Shown: positions 42,353-51,140, numbered from the stretch's first letter. The stretch is 64,000 nt of DNA from Salinirussus salinus (GCF_009831455.1 NZ_WOWO01000004.1:186001-250000), one strand, 5' to 3'. The notes: generated by a model not told the origin, from the sequence alone. Numbers and translations are program-made.

Positions 42353-43014
42353 GGCTCGACGCTCGGCATCTTCCCGATGACGTCGGCCACGACATCGCCG
42401 TCGTGGCGGGTCACGTCCGCGAGCAGTTCCCGGGCGCGCTCCCTGACGGCGTCGGCGTCCTCCTCGACGACGTCGTTGACCAGCCCCACCTCCCGGGCCC
42501 GCTCGGGGGCGAGTGGCTCGCCCGTCAGGACCAGTTCGCTGGCGACGTGGCGGCCGACGTAGCCCGGCAGCACCGTCGCCGCCCGGTCGGAGGCGATGTC
42601 GTAGCTGACCTCGGGGATGGCAAGCGTGGTGTCCTCCCCGACGACGACGAACTCGCAGGACAGCGAGACCAGCATCGCCGCGCCGATGACCGCGCCGTGG
42701 CCCGCGAGCGCGACCGGGCCGGGGTGGGCTTCGACCTGGCGGTACACCCCCTGGAGGGTCTCGTGGAGGTCGCCGTGTTCCGCGGCGTAGTCGTCGCTGA
42801 CGATGTCCTCGTCCATGCCGGCACACGTCGCCCGTCCCTGACCGGTCAGGAGGACACCCCGGCCAGTGTCGTCTTCGAGCCGCCCGAAGACGTCGGCGAG
42901 CCCGCGGACCATCGGCGGCGCGAGGGCGTTCAGCTTCTCCGGGCGCGCGAGTTCGACCGTGACCAGGTCGGGTGACTCCTCGATGGCGAGCATGTCGGTG
43001 TCGACGGTGACCAT
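42349..43014 (-). CDS. enoyl-CoA hydratase/isomerase family protein
   Basis: A 221-residue crotonase-fold protein, somewhat short for the family (usually about 255). TCAGMDEDIVSDDY provides the first oxyanion-hole amide and GHGAVIGAAMLVSLSCEF the second; AIPEVSYDI holds a Glu where one catalytic residue is expected. The missing part is at the C terminus, where other members complete the trimer. The ATG at 43014 was chosen; a second ATG at 42993 is possible. Acts in acyl-CoA metabolism; the substrate is unknown. Confidence 0.83.
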   Translation of the reverse strand: MVTVDTDMLAIEESPDLVTVELARPEKLNALAPPMVRGLADVFGRLEDDTGRGVLLTGQGRATCAGMDEDIVSDDYAAEHGDLHETLQGVYRQVEAHPGPVALAGHGAVIGAAMLVSLSCEFVVVGEDTTLAIPEVSYDIASDRAATVLPGYVGRHVASELVLTGEPLAPERAREVGLVNDVVEEDADAVRERARELLADVTRHDGDVVADVIGKMPSVEP

Positions 43015-43114
43015 GCCCGCCCATCGCCCGGCGGCGTCATAGCTCCCACGCCTGGCCGGCGTGACCGCGAGCGGCGGCTGTGGTCGGCCCGGCCGACAGC
43101 GAGCGGTCGCCCTG

Positions 43115-43882
43115 CTACCCGTACCGCCCGGCGTGTGTCTCACAGAACTCCGGTTCGCGCAGCTGCGCCTCGACCACGCCGGGCTGGCGGTGGGGGTTGG
43201 CCAGCCGGCACGCCCCGCGCTCGCAGAAGGCCTCGCCGGTCTCGAGGTAGTGGTACGCCTGGAGGACATAGCCCTTGAGCGCGTCGGTCGTCCGGGGGTC
43301 GTCGGCGACGAGGAAGTCGCCCTCCACCTCGCTCTCTAGGACCTCGCGGGGCGGCGGCCCGCCGGAGAGCAGCGCCCGTTTCTGCTGTTCCTTGTAGTAG
43401 GCCTCGGGCTTTGCGGGAGCCTCGTAGAGCCCGGGAACGGAGACGGGGGCGGGCTGGCCCAGCACGTTCACGCGCTTGTGCCACCGGCCGTCGTGGTCGC
43501 CCCAGGTCCCCACGACGCGGTCCAGCAGCGGGACGTGCAGGTGGTCCAGTCCCGACTCCCCGTCCGGGAGGCGCTCGCCCAGCGCCGCCTGGACGGCGAG
43601 CCCGTCGTAGACCACGCCGCCGGCGCGTTCGGGATTCTCGAGCGCGCGCTCCTCGTAGCGGACGATCCCGAGCATCTCGTTGCCGGTCTCCCGCTCGTAC
43701 GGCGAGAGGACCCGCGCCCGCGCGAAGTCCTCGGCGATTCGTTCGTCGGCGTACAGCGAGAGGAACCGCCCGCGCACGTCGACCGCGACCCCGTCGTCGA
43801 CCCGGCCACGGAGCCACTCGGCGACAGCGTCCGCGTCGGCCTCGGTCGTCGGGGCGCGGTAGAGCGTGACCCGTTCGACCAT
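43115..43882 (-). CDS. uncharacterised protein with C-terminal Cys/His cluster
   Basis: A 255-residue soluble protein. The N-terminal half is alpha/beta (ERVTLYRAPTTEADADAVAE) and the middle contains several Tyr- and Trp-rich conserved-looking blocks (HDGRWHKRVNVLGQP). The C terminus has FCERGACRLANPH followed by FCETHAGRY, a C-x4-C and C-x2-H pattern that looks like a metal site. I recall similar haloarchaeal proteins labelled putative metallopeptidase, but no HExxH motif is present, so I do not assign that function. Divergent from the methyltransferase gene at 43959. Confidence 0.7.
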   Translation of the reverse strand: MVERVTLYRAPTTEADADAVAEWLRGRVDDGVAVDVRGRFLSLYADERIAEDFARARVLSPYERETGNEMLGIVRYEERALENPERAGGVVYDGLAVQAALGERLPDGESGLDHLHVPLLDRVVGTWGDHDGRWHKRVNVLGQPAPVSVPGLYEAPAKPEAYYKEQQKRALLSGGPPPREVLESEVEGDFLVADDPRTTDALKGYVLQAYHYLETGEAFCERGACRLANPHRQPGVVEAQLREPEFCETHAGRYG

Positions 43883-43958
43883 CACCGGTGCTCGTCGCCG
43901 GCGCGGCAAACTGCTTGCGGTCCGGTACCCATTAGACCGGGCGCTGCCAGGGACGGGT

Positions 43959-44747
43959 ATGGCGACCGGCGAGGGCGAGGAGCGTGTACGCCGCTGCCAC
44001 GAGCAGGTCCGGGACTCGCTCCCGGCCGTCGAGTACGGCACCTGTGCGGGCGTCCGGGTCCCGCCGGCGGCCGCCAGCGCGCGGAGACCCCTCGACCGGC
44101 TGTTCGGTCGGGACACCCCCGAACACTCCTCCTTCGAGGGCGGGCTCGCGTCCGTCCACCGCGAGCACACCTGTCCGGGCGAGGACGTCGCGGTCGTCGG
44201 CGGGGGCTTCGGCATCACGACCGTGGCCGCGGTCGAGGCCGGCGCCCGGGTCACGGTCTACGAGGCCAGCGCCGACCGCCTCGCCGCACTCCGGGAGACG
44301 CTCCGGCTGAACGCGGTCGACGCGGGGCAGGTCACGCTCCGGCAGGCCGTCGTCGGAACGCTGGCGGAGGCCGAGGCCGAGGGGAAGGGGCTGGACCCGG
44401 ACGCGGTCCGGACTGTCGCGCCCGCCGACCTCCTGCCGTGTGACGTGCTCGAACTCGACTGCGAGGGTGCCGAGCGGGCGGTCCTCCGGGGGCTGAGAGA
44501 CGCCGCGGCCGACGACTCCCTCCCGCGGCTCGTCGCCGTCGAGGTCCACCCCATCAAGCTCGGCCACCCGCCGGGGGAGGTGGTGGACCTGCTCTCCGGA
44601 CTAGGCTATGAGCCCGTCGAGTGGCTGACCCACGACGGCGCCGGCATCTCCCGCGAACAGTTCGAGGCCCTGCTCGACGGCGAGACGCCCGGCGTGACTC
44701 CCGAAGACCACCAGGAGTTTCCCCCCGTCGTCGTCGCCGAACGCTGA
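43959..44747 (+). CDS. FkbM-type methyltransferase
   Basis: A 262-residue protein with a class I methyltransferase core. DVAVVGGGFGITTVAAVEAG is motif I, VYEASADRLAALRETLRLN follows as the SAM-ribose-binding acidic loop region, and LELDCEGAERAVLRGL is the FkbM hallmark (normally DVEGAE). The C-terminal VAVEVHPIKLG is the usual last strand. FkbM enzymes O-methylate sugars, polyketides or lipids; the acceptor is unknown. The ATG at 43959 was preferred; a start at 43866 would extend into the divergent gene. Confidence 0.82.
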   Translation: MATGEGEERVRRCHEQVRDSLPAVEYGTCAGVRVPPAAASARRPLDRLFGRDTPEHSSFEGGLASVHREHTCPGEDVAVVGGGFGITTVAAVEAGARVTVYEASADRLAALRETLRLNAVDAGQVTLRQAVVGTLAEAEAEGKGLDPDAVRTVAPADLLPCDVLELDCEGAERAVLRGLRDAAADDSLPRLVAVEVHPIKLGHPPGEVVDLLSGLGYEPVEWLTHDGAGISREQFEALLDGETPGVTPEDHQEFPPVVVAER

Positions 44748-44790
44748 CGGGAAAGGGAGCATACAGGTGGCCGGCGGCCCCAGCAGGGGT

Positions 44791-45126
44791 ATGGATGGCA
44801 TCGTCTTCTTCGGCACCGAGCGCCACGACGAGGTGGTCGAGTTCTACCGCGACCTGGGCGCGGAGGTGTGGCTCGAACAGCCCGACTGCACGATCCTCCA
44901 GGCCGGCGGCTTCCGACTCGGGTTCTGTGCCCGCGAGAACGCCGACACCGACGGCATCGTTACGTTCGTCTTCGAGGACCGCGACGGTGTCGACGACGCC
45001 TACGCGGGCCTCGAAGACCTGGCCGACGACCCGCCGCGGTACAACGGGACCTACGAGATCTACCAGTTTTTCGCCGAGGACCCCGAGGGACGGACTGTCG
45101 AGTTCCAGACCTTCGAACACGAGTAG
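44791..45126 (+). CDS. VOC (glyoxalase-fold) family protein
   Basis: A 111-residue one-module vicinal-oxygen-chelate protein with the beta-alpha-beta-beta-beta arrangement: GIVFFGTERHDEVVEFYRDL as the first unit and YEIYQFFAEDPEGRTVEFQT as the second. The terminal FFAEDPEGRTVEFQ holds the Glu metal ligand. His at the first metal position is not obvious (ERHDEV), so the metal site may be incomplete. It follows the FkbM gene by 43 bases on the same strand. The role is unknown. Confidence 0.8.
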   Translation: MDGIVFFGTERHDEVVEFYRDLGAEVWLEQPDCTILQAGGFRLGFCARENADTDGIVTFVFEDRDGVDDAYAGLEDLADDPPRYNGTYEIYQFFAEDPEGRTVEFQTFEHE

Positions 45127-45220
45127 CCGCCGTGATGGGGCGGAGACTACGCACCGACTCCGGGACGCGATGCGAACAGCCCGGCGGTGGTTTCATGTGG
45201 GGTCCGTGTGAGGCGGCCCC

Positions 45221-46012
45221 ATGGAGTACGCCGCGATCGAGTACGAACAGAGAGAGACGACAGCGTGGATCAGCCTCGACCGGCCGGCGGCGCTGAACGC
45301 GCTGAACGACGAGCTGCTCACCGAACTGGAGCACGCCGTCTACCGCGCCGAGGACGCCGAGGGCGTCCGCGCGGTCGTCATCGAGGGCAACGGCGACGCC
45401 TTCTCCTCGGGCTACGACATCAGCGACGCCGAACCCGACGCGACCACCGACGAGAAGGTCCACGACCAGCGGACCCACCTGGAAGCCATCTTTTCCGCGC
45501 GGCTGCCGGTCATCGCGGCGGTCGACGGCGCGGCCGTCGCGGGTGGCTGTAACCTCGCTATCGTGTGCGACCTCACCTTCGCCACCGAGGGTTCGGACTT
45601 TGGCTACCCGGACATGCACTTCGGCGAGCCCCCGCCGAAGTTCGTCCTCCCGTTCGTGACCGACTCCCTGAAAGACGCCCGGGAGCTGCTCTACAGCGGG
45701 AAGAACGTCGACGCCCGCACGGCCGCGGAGATGGGACTGGTCAACGACGTCGTCCCGGAGGGCGAGCTACAGGCCAGAGTCGAGGAGGAACTCGACCACA
45801 TCCGCAAGACCCCGGGCACGGCGCTCACCATGGTCAAGGCGATGATAAACGACGTCCAGGAGACCCAGGGCTACCGCCGCTACGGTCGGGTGGAGGAACT
45901 CGTCGGGACGCTGAGCATGGAGACCGACGCTCCCGAACGGTTCCGGGAGATCCGCGACGAGGAGGGGCTGCAGGCCGCGCTGGACTGGATGCACGGGACC
46001 GACAAACCCTGA
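45221..46012 (+). CDS. enoyl-CoA hydratase/isomerase family protein
   Basis: A 263-residue crotonase-fold protein of normal length. FSSGYDISDAEPD gives the first oxyanion-hole loop, VDGAAVAGGCNLAIVCDLTF the second, and FGYPDMHFGEPPPKF the active-site region; the usual pair of catalytic Glu residues is not clearly present, so the reaction may be isomerisation, hydrolysis or decarboxylation rather than hydration. It is preceded by the VOC gene (94 bases) and followed by the long promoter region of the metal transporter. Confidence 0.87.
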   Translation: MEYAAIEYEQRETTAWISLDRPAALNALNDELLTELEHAVYRAEDAEGVRAVVIEGNGDAFSSGYDISDAEPDATTDEKVHDQRTHLEAIFSARLPVIAAVDGAAVAGGCNLAIVCDLTFATEGSDFGYPDMHFGEPPPKFVLPFVTDSLKDARELLYSGKNVDARTAAEMGLVNDVVPEGELQARVEEELDHIRKTPGTALTMVKAMINDVQETQGYRRYGRVEELVGTLSMETDAPERFREIRDEEGLQAALDWMHGTDKP

Positions 46013-46351
46013 ACCGAACCGGCTGACCCCACCCTGACGGCGGCGTTATCGGACCGGCCGCCTCACGGCCTCGGGGGGGCGAGGGCTGTTGTCGCCCGTA
46101 CGTCGATGAAACGACGGCCCGACGGGCACGTCAGTACCTAATCCGGGTCTGCCTACGCTTGAGCGGCGCCAGTGTCCAGATGCACGAAGCACGACTGGAC
46201 CGGCTCGGCCGGTTTGCGGCCCCCGGGGAGTCTTGGCGACGTCACCGGGGGGATGGCCAGGGCACGGTGCGACCCCGCTCCAGAGTTATTATCTGAAAAG
46301 TCGAAGTATGGTAAGATTATTATAACATCACCTCAAATTAATAAAACAGAC
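46013..46351. other. 339-base intergenic region upstream of cbiM
   Basis: The first 270 bases are GC-rich with no ORF, hairpin cluster or riboswitch core that I can recognise; in particular I see no conserved cobalamin-riboswitch box. The last 70 bases (46282-46351) are abruptly AT-rich and hold the cbiM promoter (annotated separately) and an imperfect inverted repeat of GTTATTATC with GATTATTATAAC, a candidate regulator site for nickel or cobalt control. Confidence 0.5.
46314..46325 (+). promoter_or_regulatory. promoter of the cbiM operon
   Basis: GATTATTATAAC, about 27-38 bases before the ATG at 46352, is the best TATA-like block in an AT-rich patch of otherwise GC-rich DNA. The left part of an imperfect inverted repeat (GTTATTATC) starts at 46284. 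Confidence 0.5.
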
Positions 46352-47032
46352 ATGGCACACATCCACCTCGGCGAAGGGTCGTTCCCGCTGTGGGCGCTGG
46401 CTCTCTGGACGTTGCTCGGAACTGGCCTCATGGCTGCAGTCCTGTACCGCGTGCGGAGGGGAAAGATCCAGACAAGTCAGATCGCGCTCGCAGGGGTCGG
46501 TGCGGCCGCGAGTTTCGCCATCTTCCAGTTGAACATCCCGGTCTGGGGTGGCGTCCACATGAACCTCACTGCGCTGGTGGGGATCATCGCCGGACCGGCG
46601 CTCGGTGCGCTCATCGCGCTCGTGGTGAACATCTTCTCGGCGGCGCTCGGGCACGGGGCCGTCGGCCTGCTGGGCGCGAACGTGATGATCAACGCCGGCG
46701 AAGCGATCGCGGCGTACTACATCTTCCGGACGCTCGTCCGGATGGACTGGGATGTCTTCCCCGCGACGGCCAGCGCTGCCATCGCCGGCCTCTCGGCAGG
46801 GGCGGTCCTGATGGGCGCGATCATCGTCATCAGCGGCGTCAACGGGAGCGCACTTCCCCGGGCCGACCTCGCCGTCGCCGTCGCCGGTCTCGTCGGCATC
46901 AACGTCGGCGTGGCGGTCGTCGAGGGACTTCTCACCGGTTTTATCGTCCAGTTCCTGGCGTCGGTCCGGCCCGACCTGCTCGCTGGCGGGGACCGGTCCG
47001 GCCGGGACGAGCCGGCGGGGGTGACCGCCTGA
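46352..47032 (+). CDS. cbiM: ECF-type cobalt/nickel transporter substrate-binding subunit CbiM
   Basis: A 226-residue membrane protein that captures Co2+ or Ni2+ from outside. The N terminus AHIHLGEGSFPLW carries histidines like the metal-binding N terminus of CbiM/NikM (family consensus M-H-I-x-EG), followed by six hydrophobic helices. GVHMNLTALVGIIAGPALG, including another His, is the usual third-helix block. NikM and CbiM cannot be told apart by eye. The ATG at 46352 is where the conserved terminus begins; the stop overlaps the next ATG as TGATG. Confidence 0.9.
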   Translation: MAHIHLGEGSFPLWALALWTLLGTGLMAAVLYRVRRGKIQTSQIALAGVGAAASFAIFQLNIPVWGGVHMNLTALVGIIAGPALGALIALVVNIFSAALGHGAVGLLGANVMINAGEAIAAYYIFRTLVRMDWDVFPATASAAIAGLSAGAVLMGAIIVISGVNGSALPRADLAVAVAGLVGINVGVAVVEGLLTGFIVQFLASVRPDLLAGGDRSGRDEPAGVTA

Positions 47033-47352
47033 TGAACCGTCTGAAACAGTACGCCGGGCTGGCGGGACTGGTTGCCGTGGCGACCGCCATCGGCCTGTGG
47101 GCCTTCGGCGCCACGGGCGGCGCACTCCCGTGGGCGAAACGCTCCGCCCGGACCCTCCAGCGCGGGCTCGCCGACGGCGGCGGCGCCCTCGTCGACTTCG
47201 GTCGGGGTATCGTCATCGCCGGCCCGATCCGGAAGGGAGGGCTGGTCTTCGAGTACGCGGTGGTCGTCGCCGCACTCCTGCTCGTCGGCGTCGCTCTGTA
47301 CGTCTACGTCGACCGGTACCGCGATATCGGCGAGCAAGAGCGTACCGCGTAG
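47032..47352 (+). CDS. small membrane subunit in the CbiN position
   Basis: A 106-residue protein with two membrane helices (about residues 8-28 and 74-94) and a short amphipathic middle. It occupies the place of CbiN (or a PDGLE-domain protein) between CbiM and CbiQ, and its two-helix topology fits CbiN, which helps load metal onto CbiM. I see no PDGLE sequence and no convincing CbiN signature, so the identity rests on position and topology. It is translationally coupled to cbiM (TGATG). Confidence 0.7.
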   Translation: MNRLKQYAGLAGLVAVATAIGLWAFGATGGALPWAKRSARTLQRGLADGGGALVDFGRGIVIAGPIRKGGLVFEYAVVVAALLLVGVALYVYVDRYRDIGEQERTA

Positions 47353-47353
47353 C

Positions 47354-48166
47354 ATGACCACCCTCTCGAATCACGTTCCCGACCCGCGGCTCATCACGGC
47401 CTATGCGGAGCACCGCGAAGGGCCGCTTCATCGGGTCAACCCGTGGACGAAACTCGGCATCGTCGGCGCGCTCGTGCTCGCGGTCACGACCGTCGACCGT
47501 CTCGCGGTGCTGGCCGGGCTGTACGGAGTTGTCCTTGCCGTCTACGGGGTCTCGGGGCTCCCGTACCGGCGGCTGGTCCGCTGGTACACGCTGCCGATGC
47601 TGTTCGTCGTCTCCGTCGCCGGCCCGCTGGCGTTTCTCGAACCCGGCGTCCCCATCGGCGGTGCCATCCCGACCCCGCTCGGTGACCTCTCGGTGACGTG
47701 GGCCGGCGCGGCCCTGTTCGCGGAGCTGACCTGCCGGTCGCTGACCGTCGTCACGTTCGCGCTGACGGCGTCCATGACGACGAAGTACACCGACATCGCG
47801 TACATGCTCGGCCGTGTACTCCCGCGCCCCCTCGACCAGGTCGCGCTCCTCACCTACCGGTTCACCTTCGTCATGGTCGAGACCCTGGAGGACCTGGTGA
47901 AAGGTGGCCTCTCCCGCGGAGCGCACTTCTCGGAGTTCTGGTCGAACAAACGGCTCTACGCCCGGATCCTCGGGATGACGATGCTGTCGGCGATCGAGCA
48001 GTCCGAGCGCCTGGTGAAGTCGATGGAGGCACGCGGCTACGACGGCGACCTCACGGTGTACGGCGACGTGTCGCGGCCGCCGCCGGCAGAACTCCTCGCC
48101 GTCGCCGGGGCGTACGTCGCCGTCGTCGGCTACTCGGCGACCGTCGTCTACGGGGTGGGACTGTGA
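47354..48166 (+). CDS. cbiQ: ECF transporter transmembrane subunit CbiQ
   Basis: The 270-residue T component of the importer. Family features are the N-terminal HRVNPWTKLGIVGALVL, several helices, and two cytoplasmic coupling helices near the C terminus containing the Ala-Arg-Gly signatures: SRGAHF and KSMEARGYDG. These grip the ATPase. It starts one base after the preceding stop; its TGA overlaps the cbiO GTG. Confidence 0.92.
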   Translation: MTTLSNHVPDPRLITAYAEHREGPLHRVNPWTKLGIVGALVLAVTTVDRLAVLAGLYGVVLAVYGVSGLPYRRLVRWYTLPMLFVVSVAGPLAFLEPGVPIGGAIPTPLGDLSVTWAGAALFAELTCRSLTVVTFALTASMTTKYTDIAYMLGRVLPRPLDQVALLTYRFTFVMVETLEDLVKGGLSRGAHFSEFWSNKRLYARILGMTMLSAIEQSERLVKSMEARGYDGDLTVYGDVSRPPPAELLAVAGAYVAVVGYSATVVYGVGL

Positions 48167-49038
48167 GCCGGTCCGGGTCGCCGCTGGTCGACCTCCGGTG
48201 TCAGTCTCACACCTACGCTGACGGGACAGTCGGGGTGCACGACGTGAATTTCGAGGTCTACCCCGACGAAGTCGTCGCGCTCGTCGGTGGCAACGGCGCC
48301 GGGAAGTCGACGCTGCTCGAACACCTGAACGCGACGCTCGTTCCCGACGAGGGCGAGCTCCTCGTCGACGGTACGCCGATTACCGACGACAACAAGGCTT
48401 ACGCCCGGAAGGAGGTCGGCTTCGTCTTCCAGGACGCCGATACGCAACTGGTCGCCCCTACCGTTCTCGATGACGTGATGTTCGGCCTCCGGAACTACGG
48501 CGTGCCTGTCGACGAGGCGAGAGACCGCGCCCGCGAGGCGCTCGCAACCGTCGACGCGGCTCACCTCGAAGACCGTATCCCCCACTACCTGAGCGGTGGC
48601 GAGAAACGCCTCGTCGGCCTCGCCGGTGTGCTCGTGCTGGAACCGAGTGTCGTGGTGCTGGACGAGCCGCTGGCGGGACTGGACCCCGAGCGGTCCCGCC
48701 TGGTCGCCGACCGCATCGAACAGGTCCACGAGGAGGGCCTCAGCGTCGTCCTGTCGACCCACGACCTCGAGTTCGCCGCCGGGATCGCCGACCGTGTCTG
48801 CGTGATGGTCGACGGCAACGTCGCCGGGTGCGGGGCGCCCCACGAGGTGTTCTACGACGACGACCTGCTGGGACGGGCGAACCTCCGCCCGCCGAGCGCG
48901 GTCCGCGTGGCTCGTGAGGCAGGACTGGATGCGAGCGCACGGCCGGTGACGGGGGCGGACCTCGTCGCCCTTCTCAACGACGGGGCTTCCGACCCGGACA
49001 CCGTGCCGGCGTCGGTCGACAGCAGCGGGCACGGCTGA
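48163..49038 (+). CDS. cbiO: ECF transporter ATPase CbiO
   Basis: A 291-residue ABC ATPase energising the metal importer. Walker A is GGNGAGKST near residue 42-50, Q-loop VGFVFQDADTQL, signature LSGGEKRLVGLAGVL, Walker B VVVLDEPLAGLDP and the switch His in STHDLE. The 50-residue C-terminal extension is acidic. A single ATPase gene implies a homodimer. It is the last gene of the cbiM-x-cbiQ-cbiO operon, and the MFS gene 76 bases downstream probably has its own promoter (CTTATTGTAG near 49085). Confidence 0.93.
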   Translation: MSRSGSPLVDLRCQSHTYADGTVGVHDVNFEVYPDEVVALVGGNGAGKSTLLEHLNATLVPDEGELLVDGTPITDDNKAYARKEVGFVFQDADTQLVAPTVLDDVMFGLRNYGVPVDEARDRAREALATVDAAHLEDRIPHYLSGGEKRLVGLAGVLVLEPSVVVLDEPLAGLDPERSRLVADRIEQVHEEGLSVVLSTHDLEFAAGIADRVCVMVDGNVAGCGAPHEVFYDDDLLGRANLRPPSAVRVAREAGLDASARPVTGADLVALLNDGASDPDTVPASVDSSGHG

Positions 49039-49114
49039 CTGGGACTCCGACAGCCGACTGCCGCCACCACCCCGAGACGACGGGCTTATTGTAGAGAGGG
49101 CAGTTCCGGCGGAC

Positions 49115-50350
49115 GTGTCGAGTCGTAGCCAGTTCTACCCCCTCTACCTCACGCGGTTTGTCGGCAGCCTGGGGTACATCACGCTGCTGACGCTGCTACC
49201 GACCTACATCGAGCAGCTGGGCGCGACCGGCGTCACGGCGGGGCTGTTCGTGACCGCGCTGGGGGTCGGGCGGGGGGTCGCGCTCGTGCCGCTGGGGTGG
49301 GCCGCCGACCGCTTCAGCAAGCGGGCGATCCTGCTGGGGTCGCTGGCGCTCAGCGGAGCCGCGTACGCCTCCTTCACCGTCGTCGAGAGCTCGACGGGGT
49401 TCATCCTCGCCCGGACGCTGCAGGGGCTGGGGATCGTCGGGACGGGGATGGTGAGCCTCGCACTCGTCGGGGACCTGGCGGCCGGCGACGAACGCGCCAA
49501 CCAGATCGGCAAGTACAACTCCTGGCGGATGGCGGCGGGGATCACCGGAACCCTCGCCGCGGGCGCACTCTTTGACCTCTACGGCTTCCGGCCGATCTTC
49601 GCCGCGCTCGTGGTTCTCTTCGCGCTCGCGCTGGTCGGCGTCTGGCTGCTCGTCGAGGACGACGGCGACCGGACCGGCTTCGCCTTCTTCGACCTGGCGT
49701 TCAACGAGCGGATCCTGACGATCACCAGCTTCCGGGCGCAGTACGCCGTCTCGGTGACGCTGGTGCGCAACTGGGTTCCGATCTTCGTCGGCCTCTCGGT
49801 CGCTCGCGGGGGGCTCGCGCTCACCGCGACGGCGGTGGGCGTGGTCGTGGCCGCCGAGAAGTTCACCAACATGCTCTGTCAGCCGGTCACAGGCCGGCTC
49901 TCGGACCGCTTCGGCCGGGGGCTGTTCGTCGGCGCCGGCGGGGCCGCCTACGGCATCCTCGCGCTGGCCTTCCCGCTGGTGCCCGCCGCCGGTGCGGTCC
50001 TGGACCTCTCGGTGACCGTCCCGGTGCTCGGGACGGTGCCGGGCGCCTTCTTCGTCGCCGTCTTCCTGAACGCGCTGCTGGGCGTCGCGGACGCCGTCCG
50101 CGAGCCCGCGAGCATGGCGCTGTTCGCCGACGAGGGGAAAGACAGCGGGATCACCAGCAGCTTCGGGATCCGCGGGCTCGTCTGGCGGCCGGGTGCGCTG
50201 CTCGCGCCGCTTCTGGGCGGCTACCTGATGGACTCGGTGGGGATGGAGTGGGTGTTCGTCGTCGCCGGCGTCACGGCGCTGACGGGCGTGGTCGCCTTCT
50301 GGGGGATCATCTCGGTCCGGCACGGCCCGCGAAAACTGGCGGACTGGTAA
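49115..50350 (+). CDS. major facilitator superfamily transporter
   Basis: A 411-residue MFS protein with twelve predicted helices. The loop-2/3 motif reads GWAADRFSKRAILL and its second-half counterpart GRLSDRFGRGLFVGAG, the typical MFS A motif. VGTGMVSLALVGDLAAG and the central loop (LLVEDDGDRTGFAF) follow. It resembles drug/solute exporters, but the substrate is unknown. The GTG at 49115 was chosen because a CTTATTG box lies 28 bases upstream. It stands between the metal importer and a toxin-antitoxin pair. Confidence 0.87.
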   Translation: MSSRSQFYPLYLTRFVGSLGYITLLTLLPTYIEQLGATGVTAGLFVTALGVGRGVALVPLGWAADRFSKRAILLGSLALSGAAYASFTVVESSTGFILARTLQGLGIVGTGMVSLALVGDLAAGDERANQIGKYNSWRMAAGITGTLAAGALFDLYGFRPIFAALVVLFALALVGVWLLVEDDGDRTGFAFFDLAFNERILTITSFRAQYAVSVTLVRNWVPIFVGLSVARGGLALTATAVGVVVAAEKFTNMLCQPVTGRLSDRFGRGLFVGAGGAAYGILALAFPLVPAAGAVLDLSVTVPVLGTVPGAFFVAVFLNALLGVADAVREPASMALFADEGKDSGITSSFGIRGLVWRPGALLAPLLGGYLMDSVGMEWVFVVAGVTALTGVVAFWGIISVRHGPRKLADW

Positions 50351-50370
50351 TGCACTTCCTGGGGCAGTTG

Positions 50371-50787
50371 CTAAGCGCTAATCGGTGTTTCGTCGCCATC
50401 GACATCAGTGACGAGCGGGTAGTCGATGTGCATCTCGATCCGGTCAAACGGGACGACAGGTTGCATTGCGCCGCCGGGGCCACCTTCTTCAAATTCAAGA
50501 ATGCCAAGCGTCTCCAATTGCTTCAAATCCGAATGGACGTCTGACACGTCACGGTCAACGAGGCGCGCGGCCTCCCGCATACTTTCGGGTGCGTGTTCGG
50601 CGATCGCTTGAATGAGTTCCAAGCGGAGCGGTGTGAGGTTGTCGACGAGGTCGTCGTAGGTTCCGAACTGGAGTATCGCCTTCCCGTCCTGGTCGTCGAT
50701 ACTGTCAGTCCCGGCAGTCCGAACGAACTGCAGTGCGTCCTCACGGAGCGGTTCTCGGTCGCCAACGGTGATGTGGAGTGTGGTCAT
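50371..50787 (-). CDS. HTH DNA-binding protein (HVO_A0114 type), probable antitoxin
   Basis: A 138-residue protein with a winged helix-turn-helix (residues about 52-98, TPLRLELIQAIAEHAPESMR to LETLGILEFE). It resembles the HVO_A0114 family of putative DNA-binding proteins that neighbour TumE-like toxins. It lies 35 bases downstream of the TumE-like gene on the same strand, so toxin precedes antitoxin. It would bind the toxin and the pair's promoter. The DNA here is less GC-rich than the surrounding genes. Confidence 0.82.
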   Translation of the reverse strand: MTTLHITVGDREPLREDALQFVRTAGTDSIDDQDGKAILQFGTYDDLVDNLTPLRLELIQAIAEHAPESMREAARLVDRDVSDVHSDLKQLETLGILEFEEGGPGGAMQPVVPFDRIEMHIDYPLVTDVDGDETPISA

Positions 50788-50822
50788 ATTTAGGGTATGT
50801 CGGTGGTACGGTTAGTAGACAG

Positions 50823-51140
50823 TCAGTAGGGCCGCGGCGGGTCGCCGCCGACAGCGTCCCAGTACTCGTCTGTATTCGCCCAGAAGTCGACGAGTAATTC
50901 TTCCATCCCGGGAAACTCGACATCGTCGACGTCACCAGCGGCGGTGTGGTATTCGTGACCTTTTGTGTCTTCGTGGGCATTGTCATACCGGACGAGTGTC
51001 AGGTCTTCAAGGGTGCCCAAGTGGAGCGTGTACTTCCAGCCTGAGGGGTAGCTCTCGGTGGCCTCCGTCGGTCGGAGCACGACATTCTCGACGAGACCTG
51101 CCTCAACGTGCGTGTATTGGAAGACGGGCTCTTTAGCCAT
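50823..51140 (-). CDS. TumE-like (DUF6516) toxin
   Basis: A 105-residue soluble protein matching the DUF6516/TumE type by its layout: EPVFQYTHVEAGLVENVVLR at the start, SGWKYTLHLGTLEDLTLVRY in the middle, YDNAHEDTKGHEYHTA, and a short acidic end. The conserved His/Asp-rich HEDTKGHEYH block is the likely active region. Members are paired with an HTH antitoxin, as here. The ATG at 51140 is followed by the conserved start; a longer reading adds 11 residues. Cell target not known to me. Confidence 0.72.
   Translation of the reverse strand: MAKEPVFQYTHVEAGLVENVVLRPTEATESYPSGWKYTLHLGTLEDLTLVRYDNAHEDTKGHEYHTAAGDVDDVEFPGMEELLVDFWANTDEYWDAVGGDPPRPY

Noticed and set aside
46013-46351. Cobalamin riboswitch upstream of cbiM
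   Set aside because: I looked for the conserved core and pseudoknot partners of the cobalamin element and saw none; archaeal cbi genes usually lack it.
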